A stretch of 64,000 bases of DNA from Mycobacterium pseudokansasii (lineage in GTDB: Bacteria; Actinomycetota; Actinomycetes; Mycobacteriales; Mycobacteriaceae): the NCBI RefSeq assembly GCF_900566075.1, contig NZ_UPHU01000001.1, forward strand, positions 1,116,001-1,180,000, written 5' to 3'. Each line of letters starts with the position of its first letter. Position 1 is the stretch's first letter. The notes below the pieces were generated by a model that saw only the letters and a program-made list of their open reading frames with translations, was not told the DNA's origin and ran no database searches. A program made the position numbers and the translations under genes. Shown here in pieces: positions 50,549-58,759 of the stretch.

Positions 50549-50713
50549 CAGTGGTTGCTCGGCCGCATCTACCGCACCCATCTCGACGGCGAACCGGGTG
50601 TGCCTCGGTCGGTGGCCGTGAAGCTCCCGCTTGTCGACACCGAAGCCCGGTCTGCCGTCTGCGGGGACCTCGAGTTATACCTACGTGAGGTGCACTTTCA
50701 CCAGGAGATTGGC
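50549..50713 (+). pseudogene. Fragment of an aminoglycoside/ecdysteroid-kinase-like phosphotransferase
   Basis: The frame reads LLGRIYRTHLDGEPGVPRSVAVKLP, then LELYLREVHFHQEIG, which matches the start of the kinase domain in mycobacterial phosphotransferases (the VAVKLP Lys strand followed by the EVxFYxE helix). Neither the catalytic HxD nor the DFG-like part is present, and the frame degrades on both sides. A remnant about 55 codons long. Confidence 0.4.
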
Positions 50714-50768
50714 CTGACCCGCTGCCGCCGGCACGCCCGTACTTCGGATCTAAAAGACGGTCGGCGCA

Positions 50769-51623
50769 TCAGCCGCTCGGCGGAAGGCTGGGAGTCGTTA
50801 CGGTGCCGGTCGGCGTGGACGTGACGGTCGGGACGCTGGTGACGGTGACAGTGCTGGTGCTGGTGCTCATGGACGGCGGCGGCACGACGGTGGCGGTGGT
50901 GGTGAGCGTGGTGACGGTAGGTGTGGCGCCTTCGGATGAGGTGGAGGACGAGGAAGGAGACGAGGTGGTGGTCGCCGCGGAGACCACACCGCAGGCCACT
51001 CGCTTACCCGAATCGCCGGTGGCCAGCGTCTCTTCGTCCGGGCCCGGTGTGCCGTTCTTCTGGGTGTAGCGGGCGGGAGGGATATTGCCGAAGTTATCCG
51101 GGTCCTGGTGAATGATCAGCGCGGTGCCCGAGCCATTTCGCAGGTCCGCCGCGGTGAACGAGTTGGAGGTGGTGACGAGTTTTGCCGTGCCGTCGGAGCG
51201 TACTTCCAAGGAGGTCAGGTCGCCGCTGGCGGGATAACCCGTATGCCCAGGCGCCTGGTAATGGCCTCCGGCGGAGTTGAAGTCGCCGGTCGCTCCTCCC
51301 GTCGGGGCAACCGAATCGGCCTCGCATTTGCCCACCGAGTGGATATGGAGCCCGTGGAAACCAGGGGTCAGGACCTGGTTCGGGACCGTCTCAACGGTCA
51401 GCGTCGCGAAGCCGTTGGCGAAATCGAAGGTGGCGTTGGCCACCAGAGTTCCGTCGGCGCTCTTCAACTGTGTGGTCATCCGCTCGGTGCCGGGCGGCGG
51501 GGCGGTCAGCGGCGACGTGTTGGGCTGGGCGGTGTTCTGGTTGGCACACGCACCTATCGGTGCGATGACCGCGGTAAGCACGGCTGCGGCAACGGCCGCA
51601 GGCTTTTGCACGCCCTTGTTCAT
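50769..51623 (-). CDS. SodC-like Cu-type superoxide dismutase lipoprotein with Ser/Thr-rich tail
   Basis: A 284-residue protein: signal and lipobox IGAC (Cys26), then a superoxide dismutase fold with metal-binding HIH in [14 protein letters not shown], His in [11 protein letters not shown] and His in [14 protein letters not shown], and the disulfide Cys in ACGVVS. A tail of about 65 residues rich in Ser, Thr, Pro and Val follows, absent from H37Rv SodC (about 240 residues). Its locus also differs from sodC (Rv0432), so it is probably a second copy. It would remove superoxide outside the membrane. Confidence 0.8.
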   Translation of the reverse strand: MNKGVQKPAAVAAAVLTAVIAPIGACANQNTAQPNTSPLTAPPPGTERMTTQLKSADGTLVANATFDFANGFATLTVETVPNQVLTPGFHGLHIHSVGKCEADSVAPTGGATGDFNSAGGHYQAPGHTGYPASGDLTSLEVRSDGTAKLVTTSNSFTAADLRNGSGTALIIHQDPDNFGNIPPARYTQKNGTPGPDEETLATGDSGKRVACGVVSAATTTSSPSSSSTSSEGATPTVTTLTTTATVVPPPSMSTSTSTVTVTSVPTVTSTPTGTVTTPSLPPSG

Positions 51624-51686
51624 GGCATGGGCCTACCCGGATCGGCCAACGCCAAACGAGCGACTCGGGCTATCGGCTGTAATTGG

Positions 51687-52796
51687 TCAATACCCCGGGT
51701 ACTTGTGCCACATGCGCTTAGCGGCGTCGTCGAAGCTGTACTCGGAGAGATGCCAGTCCGCACAGTCGTAGAGGTCGTCGGCGATCTCGCTGATGACGTC
51801 GCGAAGTTCCAGCGGTTCCAGCCAGTCGCTGGAGATCGCGCCCACGCCGAGCGCCGCGCCGAGGAGGTTGCCGGCAATCGAGCCCGTCGAATCGGAGTCG
51901 CCGTCGTGGTTGACCGCCGCCACGATGCCGTCTTCGAACGACTCTGCTGTCAGCGCGCAATACACGCCGATGGCCAGCGCCTCGTCGGCCACCCAGCCCT
52001 GCCCCAACCCCGCTACAGTCTCATGGCGGCGCCCGCCGCGACGTGCCGCGGCCTCGGCTGACTCCACGGCGTTGAGGGTTTCGTCGTGGTCAGCGAACTC
52101 GACGAGGATGCGCTTGGCCTCCGGCAGCGCCTCCGCCAGCGGTATCCCCAGCGCCAGCTGGTAGATGAGCGCCGCGAACACCCCGGCCGACAACGAACCC
52201 GTGGGGTGACCGTGCGTCAGGGCCGCAAGTTCGGTACCGATCCGGAACGCGTGGCGCAGCGTCCCATCGGGCTGGCGCGAGACAAACAGCCCCACGGGTG
52301 CCACCCGCATGACCCCGCCGCAGCCCTTGCTGTGGTTTTCCGCGGGCTCGCCGAGATGACGTATCCCGCGAAGCGCTGAAATACACGTGTTGCCGGGCGC
52401 GCGTTGGCTGTGCAACTGGCGCTGCTGGTAGAGCCAGCCCGAATGGCCGTCACCGAATGGCTCGCCGATCCCGACATGCTGCACGGGTGCTTCACCTTGG
52501 GTGCGCAGCCATCGCAGATACGCGTTTGCGGTTACCCCGGTGTACGTCGACAAGCCCTTCATGCGTCCGCGGACCCAGTACCGCAGCAGCCCTTCGGCGG
52601 TGAACAGCGTCATTTGAGTGTCGTCGGTGACCATGCCGACACCGCCATAAGCGGGCGCATACGCCGTGATGCCCTCCGGGCCGAACCGCGCCAGGATCTG
52701 CTCACGGGTGTGAAACTCCACCGGTGCGCCCAACGCGTCGCCCACCGCGCCACCGAGAAGGCAGCCGCGGAACCGCTTCCGGTCGCCGATGCTCAT
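51687..52796 (-). CDS. ADP-ribosylglycohydrolase family protein
   Basis: A 369-residue DraG-like hydrolase, expected to remove ADP-ribose from proteins or small molecules. Metal-binding motifs are visible: RFRGCLLGGAVGDALGAPVEF at the start, TDDTQMTLFTAEGLL, the central SKGCGGVMRVAP and the C-terminal NHDGDSDSTGSIAGNLLGA. I use the ATG at 52796; an ATG at 52880 that overlaps the transporter stop (ATGA) is possible and would add 28 residues. Last gene of the PE-PPE-MFS operon. Confidence 0.88.
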   Translation of the reverse strand: MSIGDRKRFRGCLLGGAVGDALGAPVEFHTREQILARFGPEGITAYAPAYGGVGMVTDDTQMTLFTAEGLLRYWVRGRMKGLSTYTGVTANAYLRWLRTQGEAPVQHVGIGEPFGDGHSGWLYQQRQLHSQRAPGNTCISALRGIRHLGEPAENHSKGCGGVMRVAPVGLFVSRQPDGTLRHAFRIGTELAALTHGHPTGSLSAGVFAALIYQLALGIPLAEALPEAKRILVEFADHDETLNAVESAEAAARRGGRRHETVAGLGQGWVADEALAIGVYCALTAESFEDGIVAAVNHDGDSDSTGSIAGNLLGAALGVGAISSDWLEPLELRDVISEIADDLYDCADWHLSEYSFDDAAKRMWHKYPGY

Positions 52797-52876
52797 TCTC
52801 GGCACGCTACCGCGATGCGGGCGAGCCAGCCGTACCCCGCCGGTCAATCCCATCGGGGTGCGGCCGGCACCACCCG

Positions 52877-54427
52877 TCATGAGTTCTGATCTGCTCGATT
52901 GCGGGGGAGAAGCAGCCAGACGGCGACGGCCGCGGCCAGCGGTACCAGTGCCATGGCAAGACTGGTGGTGCGCAGCGCCGAGGCGATGAGCTCCTGGGTA
53001 GCTGCCAGAACCCGATGCGCCAGCTCGGGGTTGAGGCTGCCTAGGCTGCCGACGTGACCGCCGCCGGCTGAGCGCGATGCCTCCAACGCGTTGGCGGCCT
53101 GCGCGGGAGAGATACCCAAGCCGGCGAGCCGCTCCCGGGCCCGTGCGGTGTAGAACGTGGTGGTCAGCAGGGTAACCACGGTGGGGCCCAGGGAGTAGAA
53201 GGATTGGCCGGCCCCGGGCTTGACCGCCGACACCGAGCCCTCCAGTCCCGGCGGGGCATAGCTCATCATGATGCTCGCCTGCGGCGGCTCGACGATGGCG
53301 ACGCCGACGCTCAGCATCACGACTCCCAAGGCGATCACCGGGAGGGAGGTGCCCACCCCGAAGGTGGCGAACATGCAGCTGGCCAGGGTGAGCAGTCCCA
53401 GACCCCACAGGATCGTGGTTCGCGCCGAGGTCCGCATCATCAGGCGACCGCCCATGACGGCCGCTGGCGCTTGCACCGCGGCGGCCAGCACCAGCAACAG
53501 ACCCAGCACCGTCGGCGCAAACCCGCGGACCACGGTGGTGTAGTAACCCAGCAGGAGCACGCGGCCGGCCAGCAGGAAATTGAAGGCCAATCCGGTGATG
53601 ACCGCGGCGTTGAAGGGGCCGGCCCGGAAGATCCGCAGGTCCAGCGCCGGCTGGTCGGTGTGTTGCTCCCACCAGACGAAAAAGACTCCGGCGGCCAGCC
53701 CGATCAGCAGCGGCGGCGCCGCCGCGCCGGGGCCATGAGCCAGGCGGGACAGGCCGTAGACGAGGCTGACCATCATGAGGCCGGCCGCGCCAATGCCGGG
53801 GTAGTCGATCCGGCGGCCCTGGATACGGAATGTCTCGGGGACGAACCGCAACGTGATGGGAATGGTGATCAACGCCGCGGCCGGGGCAACGACCAATGCC
53901 CAGCGCCACCCCAGCGACTCGACCAGGATGTCGCCGATCAGTGGTAGCGGCGCTCCTACCAGGAATGCCGTCCCCAAGAAAAAGCTGATGGCTTTGGCTC
54001 GCTGCGCGGGCGGGAAGACGGCGTTGATGATCGCCAGGGACAGGCCCAGCAGGAAGGCGAAGCAGACACCGGTCAGAGCCCGGGTGATCATCAGGGTCAC
54101 CGCATTGGGCGAGACTGCGGCGAGCAGGCCGCTGACGATCACTCCGGCCAGGCCCAGCAGATACATTCGGCGTTTGCCGTAGATGTCGCCCAGCGTTCCG
54201 GCGCCGAGGATCGTCGCCGCCAGGGTCAGCGTGGCCAGACTCGCGGTGAATCCGGCGGCGGCGGTGCTCATGTGCAGGCCCTCGCGCACCGGCACCAGGC
54301 TGCTGGAGAAGATGGCCGGGTCGGCACCGGTGATGGAGAAGCCCAGGCCCATGGCAAGCACGGTCATCCATTGGGCGAACGTCAGCTTGTCCTGGGCCGA
54401 CCGGGTTTGCGTGTAGAGCGCAGCCAT
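52877..54427 (-). CDS. MFS transporter, DHA2 (14-helix drug:H+ antiporter) type
   Basis: A 516-residue transporter with about 14 helices, the loop motif GTLGDIYGKRRMYLLGL between helices 2 and 3, and RALTGVCFAFLLGLSLAII in the antiporter motif region. Members export drugs, lipids or small metabolites. A periplasmic or soluble C-terminal stretch (ERLAGLGISPAQAANAL) is present. It lies 36 bases after the PPE gene and is coupled to the hydrolase gene. The association with a PE/PPE pair suggests export through both membranes, as inference. Confidence 0.88.
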   Translation of the reverse strand: MAALYTQTRSAQDKLTFAQWMTVLAMGLGFSITGADPAIFSSSLVPVREGLHMSTAAAGFTASLATLTLAATILGAGTLGDIYGKRRMYLLGLAGVIVSGLLAAVSPNAVTLMITRALTGVCFAFLLGLSLAIINAVFPPAQRAKAISFFLGTAFLVGAPLPLIGDILVESLGWRWALVVAPAAALITIPITLRFVPETFRIQGRRIDYPGIGAAGLMMVSLVYGLSRLAHGPGAAAPPLLIGLAAGVFFVWWEQHTDQPALDLRIFRAGPFNAAVITGLAFNFLLAGRVLLLGYYTTVVRGFAPTVLGLLLVLAAAVQAPAAVMGGRLMMRTSARTTILWGLGLLTLASCMFATFGVGTSLPVIALGVVMLSVGVAIVEPPQASIMMSYAPPGLEGSVSAVKPGAGQSFYSLGPTVVTLLTTTFYTARARERLAGLGISPAQAANALEASRSAGGGHVGSLGSLNPELAHRVLAATQELIASALRTTSLAMALVPLAAAVAVWLLLPRNRADQNS

Positions 54428-54463
54428 GGGGTTCCTCCGTTTTGACGTGTGGGGTGGGTCGGG

Positions 54464-55570
54464 TTAACCGGCGGCGGGCGAGCCGACGATCACGAAGCGC
54501 TGCGCAAGGCCGTATCGGGAGGCGCTAGCGCTGCTCGTGTTGGCGGCTCTGCCCGCCGCTGGCAGACCGCCCAACATGGGGGCTGCTGCATCCGGTGCAA
54601 TCTGGGAAGTGGACGCTAGCCCGGTGTTCGGCAATGCCGTGGCGGCGTGGCTGATGTTCGGGGCTGCGGCGCCCCAACTGTGCGGTACCGACAACGCCCC
54701 GATCGAACCGGCCCTGCCCATGCCCGCCGACACCGTCCCGACGCGGCCCAGACCCGGCATCTTGAGTCCAAAGTTGGTGACCGCCTGCGCCAGCGGCGTC
54801 GCGGCCTGTGCGGCGACCTGCCCCATCGACATGAACGACCTCAGGACCGACGTGATGGACATCGTCGCCGACGTACTGCCCATGACGACCTCGACCGGGG
54901 TCAGCATCCCCTCTTCCACCGTGACCACACCGGCGACTAACGGACGGGTGGCGAACCACTTCAGCATCGGTGGCACGGTGTTGATCAACTGGGACAACTT
55001 CACCGCGTTGCTGGCGGCCGCTTGACTGGCCGTCCGGCCGGCCGCCTGGGCGACCTCCGGCGCTACGGCGAACGGGGTCAATCGGGTTGCGGCGGCCGCG
55101 GCCGCGGCGTAGCCGTACATCGCGACGGCGTCTTGGGCCCACATCGTGGCGTAGTGGGCCTCGGTGGCCGCGATCGCCGGAGTGTTCTGGCCCAGGACGT
55201 TGGTCGCTACCAGCGCCATCAGCAGCGCGCGGTTGGCCGCGATCTCCGCCGGCGGCACCGTCATCGCGAATGCCGCATGGTAGGCGGCCGCGGCCGCGGT
55301 GGCCTGCCCGGCGGTCGCCTCGGCCTGCCCTGCCGTGACGTTCAGCCACGCCAGGTAGGGGGCGGTCGCGGTCGCCATCGCCACCGATGCCGCGCCCTGC
55401 CAGGGCCCGCCAACCAGCCCCGAGATCACCGACCAGCACCGGGCAGCGGTGGAGTACAACTCAACGGACAGCCCGTCCCAGGCCGCCGCCGCAGCCAGCA
55501 GCGGCCCGGAACCGACCCCGGCATACATGCGCGCGGAGTTGATCTCCGGCGGCAAAGCTGCGTAGTCCAT
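54464..55570 (-). CDS. PPE family protein, SVP subfamily
   Basis: A 368-residue PPE protein: [20 protein letters not shown], the helical bundle with GPWQGAASVAM and [12 protein letters not shown], and a C-terminal ALSVPHSWGAAAP (SVP box). It lies 14 bases after its PE partner, so the two should form a heterodimer exported by ESX-5. The ATG at 55570 is the family start. Confidence 0.93.
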   Translation of the reverse strand: MDYAALPPEINSARMYAGVGSGPLLAAAAAWDGLSVELYSTAARCWSVISGLVGGPWQGAASVAMATATAPYLAWLNVTAGQAEATAGQATAAAAAYHAAFAMTVPPAEIAANRALLMALVATNVLGQNTPAIAATEAHYATMWAQDAVAMYGYAAAAAAATRLTPFAVAPEVAQAAGRTASQAAASNAVKLSQLINTVPPMLKWFATRPLVAGVVTVEEGMLTPVEVVMGSTSATMSITSVLRSFMSMGQVAAQAATPLAQAVTNFGLKMPGLGRVGTVSAGMGRAGSIGALSVPHSWGAAAPNISHAATALPNTGLASTSQIAPDAAAPMLGGLPAAGRAANTSSASASRYGLAQRFVIVGSPAAG

Positions 55571-55584
55571 CGCGGCACCCTCGC

Positions 55585-55884
55585 TCAGCCGACCGCAGCG
55601 GTGTTGGCGGCTTCGGCGGCGCCGTACGAGGCGGCGCTGGTGCCCAACGTGGTCACCAACTGGTCGTGAATGGCCGCGGCGTGGGCGCTGATCTCCTGGT
55701 ACAGGACGGCGTGCGCGGCGAACTGAGCGGCGATCAGCGCGGAAACCTCGTCGGCAGCGGGTGGCACGACCGCGGTGGTCGTGGCCGTCGCGGCCGCGTT
55801 GTGCGCGTTCATCGCCGAGCCGATGCCCAGCAAATCGGCTGCTGCGGCCACCAGCGCCGGTGGCTGGGCGGTCACGAAAGACAT
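55585..55884 (-). CDS. PE family protein
   Basis: A 99-residue PE protein consisting only of the PE domain (MSFVTAQPPALVAAAADLLGI) with the YGAAEAAN end (YxxxE-type secretion signal, YGAAE). Partner of the following PPE gene. A GGGAGGTAA site precedes the ATG. First gene of the PE-PPE-MFS-hydrolase operon; regulatory module copy (a) begins 69 bases upstream. Confidence 0.93.
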   Translation of the reverse strand: MSFVTAQPPALVAAAADLLGIGSAMNAHNAAATATTTAVVPPAADEVSALIAAQFAAHAVLYQEISAHAAAIHDQLVTTLGTSAASYGAAEAANTAAVG

Positions 55885-55952
55885 GCGCTTACCTCCCTCT
55901 GAGTTGACCTGTGAGCTGGTCCCTGAACTGGCCGTGTACTGGCCAAGTGCTT

Positions 55953-56034
55953 TCTATGATCGAGACCACAGCACCGCCGCCCAAGGGCGAAATGACCCAA
56001 CCCAAGGCGGGGGATGGTGCAAAAGTGTGCGCAC
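55953..56034 (-). promoter_or_regulatory. Shared regulatory module, copy (a), upstream of the PE-PPE-MFS operon
   Basis: Contains TCTATGATCG (55953), GCACCGCCG (55971), CCAAGGGC (55981) and the core ATGGTGCAAAAGTGTGC (56014-56030). The same blocks at the same offsets recur at 58662 and 62423. The inverted repeat here is GTGCA-N6-TGCGC, one base off. From 56035 to 56270 I see no gene; a short plus-strand reading ending YYRYIAYRAALG is too short to call. Confidence 0.7.
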
Positions 56035-56270
56035 GCCGCGCGATCGGCGCCGACGTGGTCGCCGCCCGCGGATGCCGGAGGCCTGTGCCCACGCCCCTGC
56101 GGGTGTCTGGTCCGGTTGCAGGAGACTTCGTTGTCACGCTCGATGCGGCCTATCCGGCCGCGGCTACCAACCCGTTGCGCCGCACTGCGATTTACTACCG
56201 CTACATCGCCTATCGCGCGGCGCTAGGGTGATTTCCGGTTCATGCCGGAATCCGTGCCACTACCCAGGTC

Positions 56271-57368
56271 TCACGGCAAAGACCCCAAACATGTTGGCTT
56301 GCATAGGACTATCGGCCCGGCCCGAGTGCCGGTCCCGACACTGTCGGCCGCACGGTGGTCCGCAGTGTGCCCTGCTGTCACTGCGTCCCTGCGCCCGAAC
56401 GGCGGCGTCGTGGCTGTCCGGCGAAGCTTGGCGCGCAGCTTCGACCATGTAAATCGATGGTTCTCGACGTCGTAAAAGAACCGAACCGGCCGGAATAGCA
56501 AATACACCAGCAGCAGAATGGCCATCGTCAGCAGCGCCGTCCAGCTCTTGACGCCATGGACCTTCGTCGTCCTGGTATACCGCGTGATGTAGCGGTAAAA
56601 GTCAAGCACTGGGGCTTCCAACCGCCGGCCCGATATGCCTGCGACCATTGTCGGCTCGTACGCAATCTTCAAATCGTTCTTGAACAAGGTCAGGGCAAGA
56701 TCGATATCTTCGTGCAGTTGATCTTCGGGATCCCGATGGGCCAGCTGACGGACCGCTCGCCACGCCGAGTTCCGGATTGCCATGTTGGCGCCCAGGAGAA
56801 ACCGCTGATCTGTTGAGTGGCGCTCCAGATAGCTGCGAATTCGGTGGTCCCCCCAGAAACCGAGTCTTCGCAAAGGCATGTCATGGTAGAAAACCGGACC
56901 GGTCGCCGCGTCCACGGCCGGATTGGCGAATCGGCGGCGAATTGTTTCGACCCAGTCATCGGCGATGATGGTATCGGCATCGATGCGGCCGATGACATCG
57001 CTGCGCGCATGGTCGAACCCATGGTTGCGTGTCGGAATGAGCCCTTGATGCTCATTCTGCTCGAGCAGGCGGATGTTGAACTGCCGGTGGTGTCTTTGAT
57101 ATCGGCGCACCACCGCCAGGGTATCGTCAGTCGATTTGTTGTTGACCACGATTATTTCGTCGGGCGCAGATGTCTGGGCGATGCATGATTCCAGGCATCT
57201 GCCGATAATACGGTCCTCATTATAGGCGGGGATAACTATTGCCACGGACGGCCGCGGCGACACGGCGGCCGGCCGGACGTCCGAAACATTCGGAGGTCGG
57301 AAGGCGGACAGCTGTCCGCCGCGACAGTCATCCCGTCCGCGCGTCAATACCAACTGTGGAGCGTTCAC
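56271..57368 (-). CDS. Family 2 glycosyltransferase with C-terminal membrane segment
   Basis: A 365-residue GT-A enzyme. The N-terminal 38 residues are variable, then VAIVIPAYNED, IIVVNNKSTDDT, the metal-binding DAD (residues 130-132, RIDADTII) and the EDQLHED acceptor/base region. A hydrophobic segment (about 287-310) may tether it to the membrane. GTG start nine bases after the aminotransferase stop, so the pair forms one operon. Donor and acceptor unknown. Confidence 0.85.
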   Translation of the reverse strand: MNAPQLVLTRGRDDCRGGQLSAFRPPNVSDVRPAAVSPRPSVAIVIPAYNEDRIIGRCLESCIAQTSAPDEIIVVNNKSTDDTLAVVRRYQRHHRQFNIRLLEQNEHQGLIPTRNHGFDHARSDVIGRIDADTIIADDWVETIRRRFANPAVDAATGPVFYHDMPLRRLGFWGDHRIRSYLERHSTDQRFLLGANMAIRNSAWRAVRQLAHRDPEDQLHEDIDLALTLFKNDLKIAYEPTMVAGISGRRLEAPVLDFYRYITRYTRTTKVHGVKSWTALLTMAILLLVYLLFRPVRFFYDVENHRFTWSKLRAKLRRTATTPPFGRRDAVTAGHTADHRAADSVGTGTRAGPIVLCKPTCLGSLP

Positions 57369-57377
57369 GACATCTTC

Positions 57378-58514
57378 CTAACTAATAGCGATCTTGCCGA
57401 GATCGAGCAAATGGCTGGTCGCCTCCAGGAACTGGTCGTTTTCGTGTGGCAATCCAGCGGAAACGCGTAGATAGTGTGATAAACCCACGTCGCCGAGAAA
57501 GATGCCGGCGTTTGCATAGGCTTCCCAGACCGCATGCGCATCATCTAATTTCCCCAGGAGAAAGAAGCTGGTGTCGCTGTGGGGAATGTCGAATCCTGCC
57601 AGCTGAAGGGCGGTGACCATCCGGTCACGTTCCAGCAGAAGCTCGGGAACTTTAGCCAGGATCTCGTCGGCGCGATCGATGATCACCGCCGCCGCAGCTT
57701 GTGTCATCGATGACACGTGATACGGCAGTCGCGTTGCGAGCAGCGTATTAATAATGTTGGGGGCGGCTATCACATAGCCTAATTTTCCGCCGGCGAAAGT
57801 GAACGCCTGGCTCAGAGTCCGGCAGATCGCAATCTTGTCCGGGTAGCGGTGTATGAGCTGGACCGCGCTGTCTTTGGTTGACATTTCGATGAATGCCTCG
57901 TCGATGACGAGTATTCCGGACCGTAACCGGGACAGCACTTCCTCGAACATCTCCATGCTGAAGCTGTCGCCCGTGGGATTGTTCGGATTCGCGATCACCA
58001 CGACATCGGGCTGGCATCTTTCTATGGCGGTAAGGGCCGTCTCTATGTCGCGCTGCGGAAACGCCCGCGACGGCACGCTCCGCCATTGGATGCCGACCGC
58101 TTCCGCGATCACCGGAAAGTATCTGTACGACGGTTCCAGGCCCAGTGCGGTTCCCCCGGGCCCGGCGAATGCGCGAAAGATCTGCTGCAGTATTTCGTTG
58201 CAACCATTGGCAACCCAGATGTTTTCAGGCGTCACCGGGATGCGCGCGTGATTGGAGACGTATTCGGTTAATTTTGTTCGTAACACCGTCGCGTTACTGT
58301 CGGGATAGGTGTTGATGGCTGCGATTTGGCCTCGGACCGCTTCGATGACCGCGTTCTGGATGTGTGGTGCCAACGGGTACGGGTTGACCGGACAATGCAA
58401 GCCGATCCCGCCATATCCGGGTGAGGCCGCACCGGGACGTTTGAGTATTTGAAGTCGGGCCGGTGGTTTCGTCGAACCGCCGGGAATGTGCAGCGGCCGT
58501 GATGTGGTTTTCAT
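57378..58514 (-). CDS. HisC-like aminotransferase lacking the PLP lysine
   Basis: A 378-residue fold-type I aminotransferase of the histidinol-phosphate/threonine-phosphate group: NTYPDSNATVLRTKL, ANPNNPTGD (176-183), VIDEAF (203-208). At the place of the Schiff-base lysine (TLSKAF in HisC) it reads TLSQAF, Gln236, codon CAG at 57809-57807; the following phosphate-binding Arg is Lys244. Codons are A/T-richer than the surroundings (for example TTA for Leu245), suggesting acquisition. It may be inactive, non-transaminating or a binding protein. Leads the operon with the glycosyltransferase. Confidence 0.85.
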   Translation of the reverse strand: MKTTSRPLHIPGGSTKPPARLQILKRPGAASPGYGGIGLHCPVNPYPLAPHIQNAVIEAVRGQIAAINTYPDSNATVLRTKLTEYVSNHARIPVTPENIWVANGCNEILQQIFRAFAGPGGTALGLEPSYRYFPVIAEAVGIQWRSVPSRAFPQRDIETALTAIERCQPDVVVIANPNNPTGDSFSMEMFEEVLSRLRSGILVIDEAFIEMSTKDSAVQLIHRYPDKIAICRTLSQAFTFAGGKLGYVIAAPNIINTLLATRLPYHVSSMTQAAAAVIIDRADEILAKVPELLLERDRMVTALQLAGFDIPHSDTSFFLLGKLDDAHAVWEAYANAGIFLGDVGLSHYLRVSAGLPHENDQFLEATSHLLDLGKIAIS

Positions 58515-58661
58515 TTTTCCCCATTGGATTACTCGGCGGCGGTCGGAAAAACCTCGGTGGCGGAGCGGCCGCCATCACCCAATGCGCGCTCGTCGCCGCG
58601 CCAGAGCCCGGCAAGTTGCTCACCACCGCCGCAGACGGCTATGGCTGCCGACGATCTGCGA

Positions 58662-58740
58662 TCCATCATCGTTATCGGGCCGTTGCCGGCCAAGGGCCAA
58701 ACTTCCCAATCCGACCTACAAATGGTGCAAAAGTGTGCAC
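58662..58740. promoter_or_regulatory. Shared regulatory module, copy (b), between the aminotransferase operon and the PucR-type gene
   Basis: Contains TCCATCATCG (58662), CCAAGGGC (58690) and core ATGGTGCAAAAGTGTGC (58722-58738) with the perfect inverted repeat GTGCA-N6-TGCAC (58725-58740). The left block is 148 bases from the aminotransferase start and the inverted repeat ends 20 bases before the regulator's GTG. A regulator binding here could act on both directions. Confidence 0.72.
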
Positions 58741-58759
58741 ACGGGTTTAGGGTGGGTGG

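Noticed and set aside
51687..54371. Single 894-residue transporter-hydrolase fusion
   Set aside because: The upstream part is a shadow frame of the MFS gene; the hydrolase begins with its own family start near 52796.
56014..56231. Small genes starting at the ATG of the 17-base core (MVQKCA at three sites)
   Set aside because: The shared MVQKCA comes from the identical DNA core; after it the three readings have nothing in common, so the conservation is of DNA, not protein.
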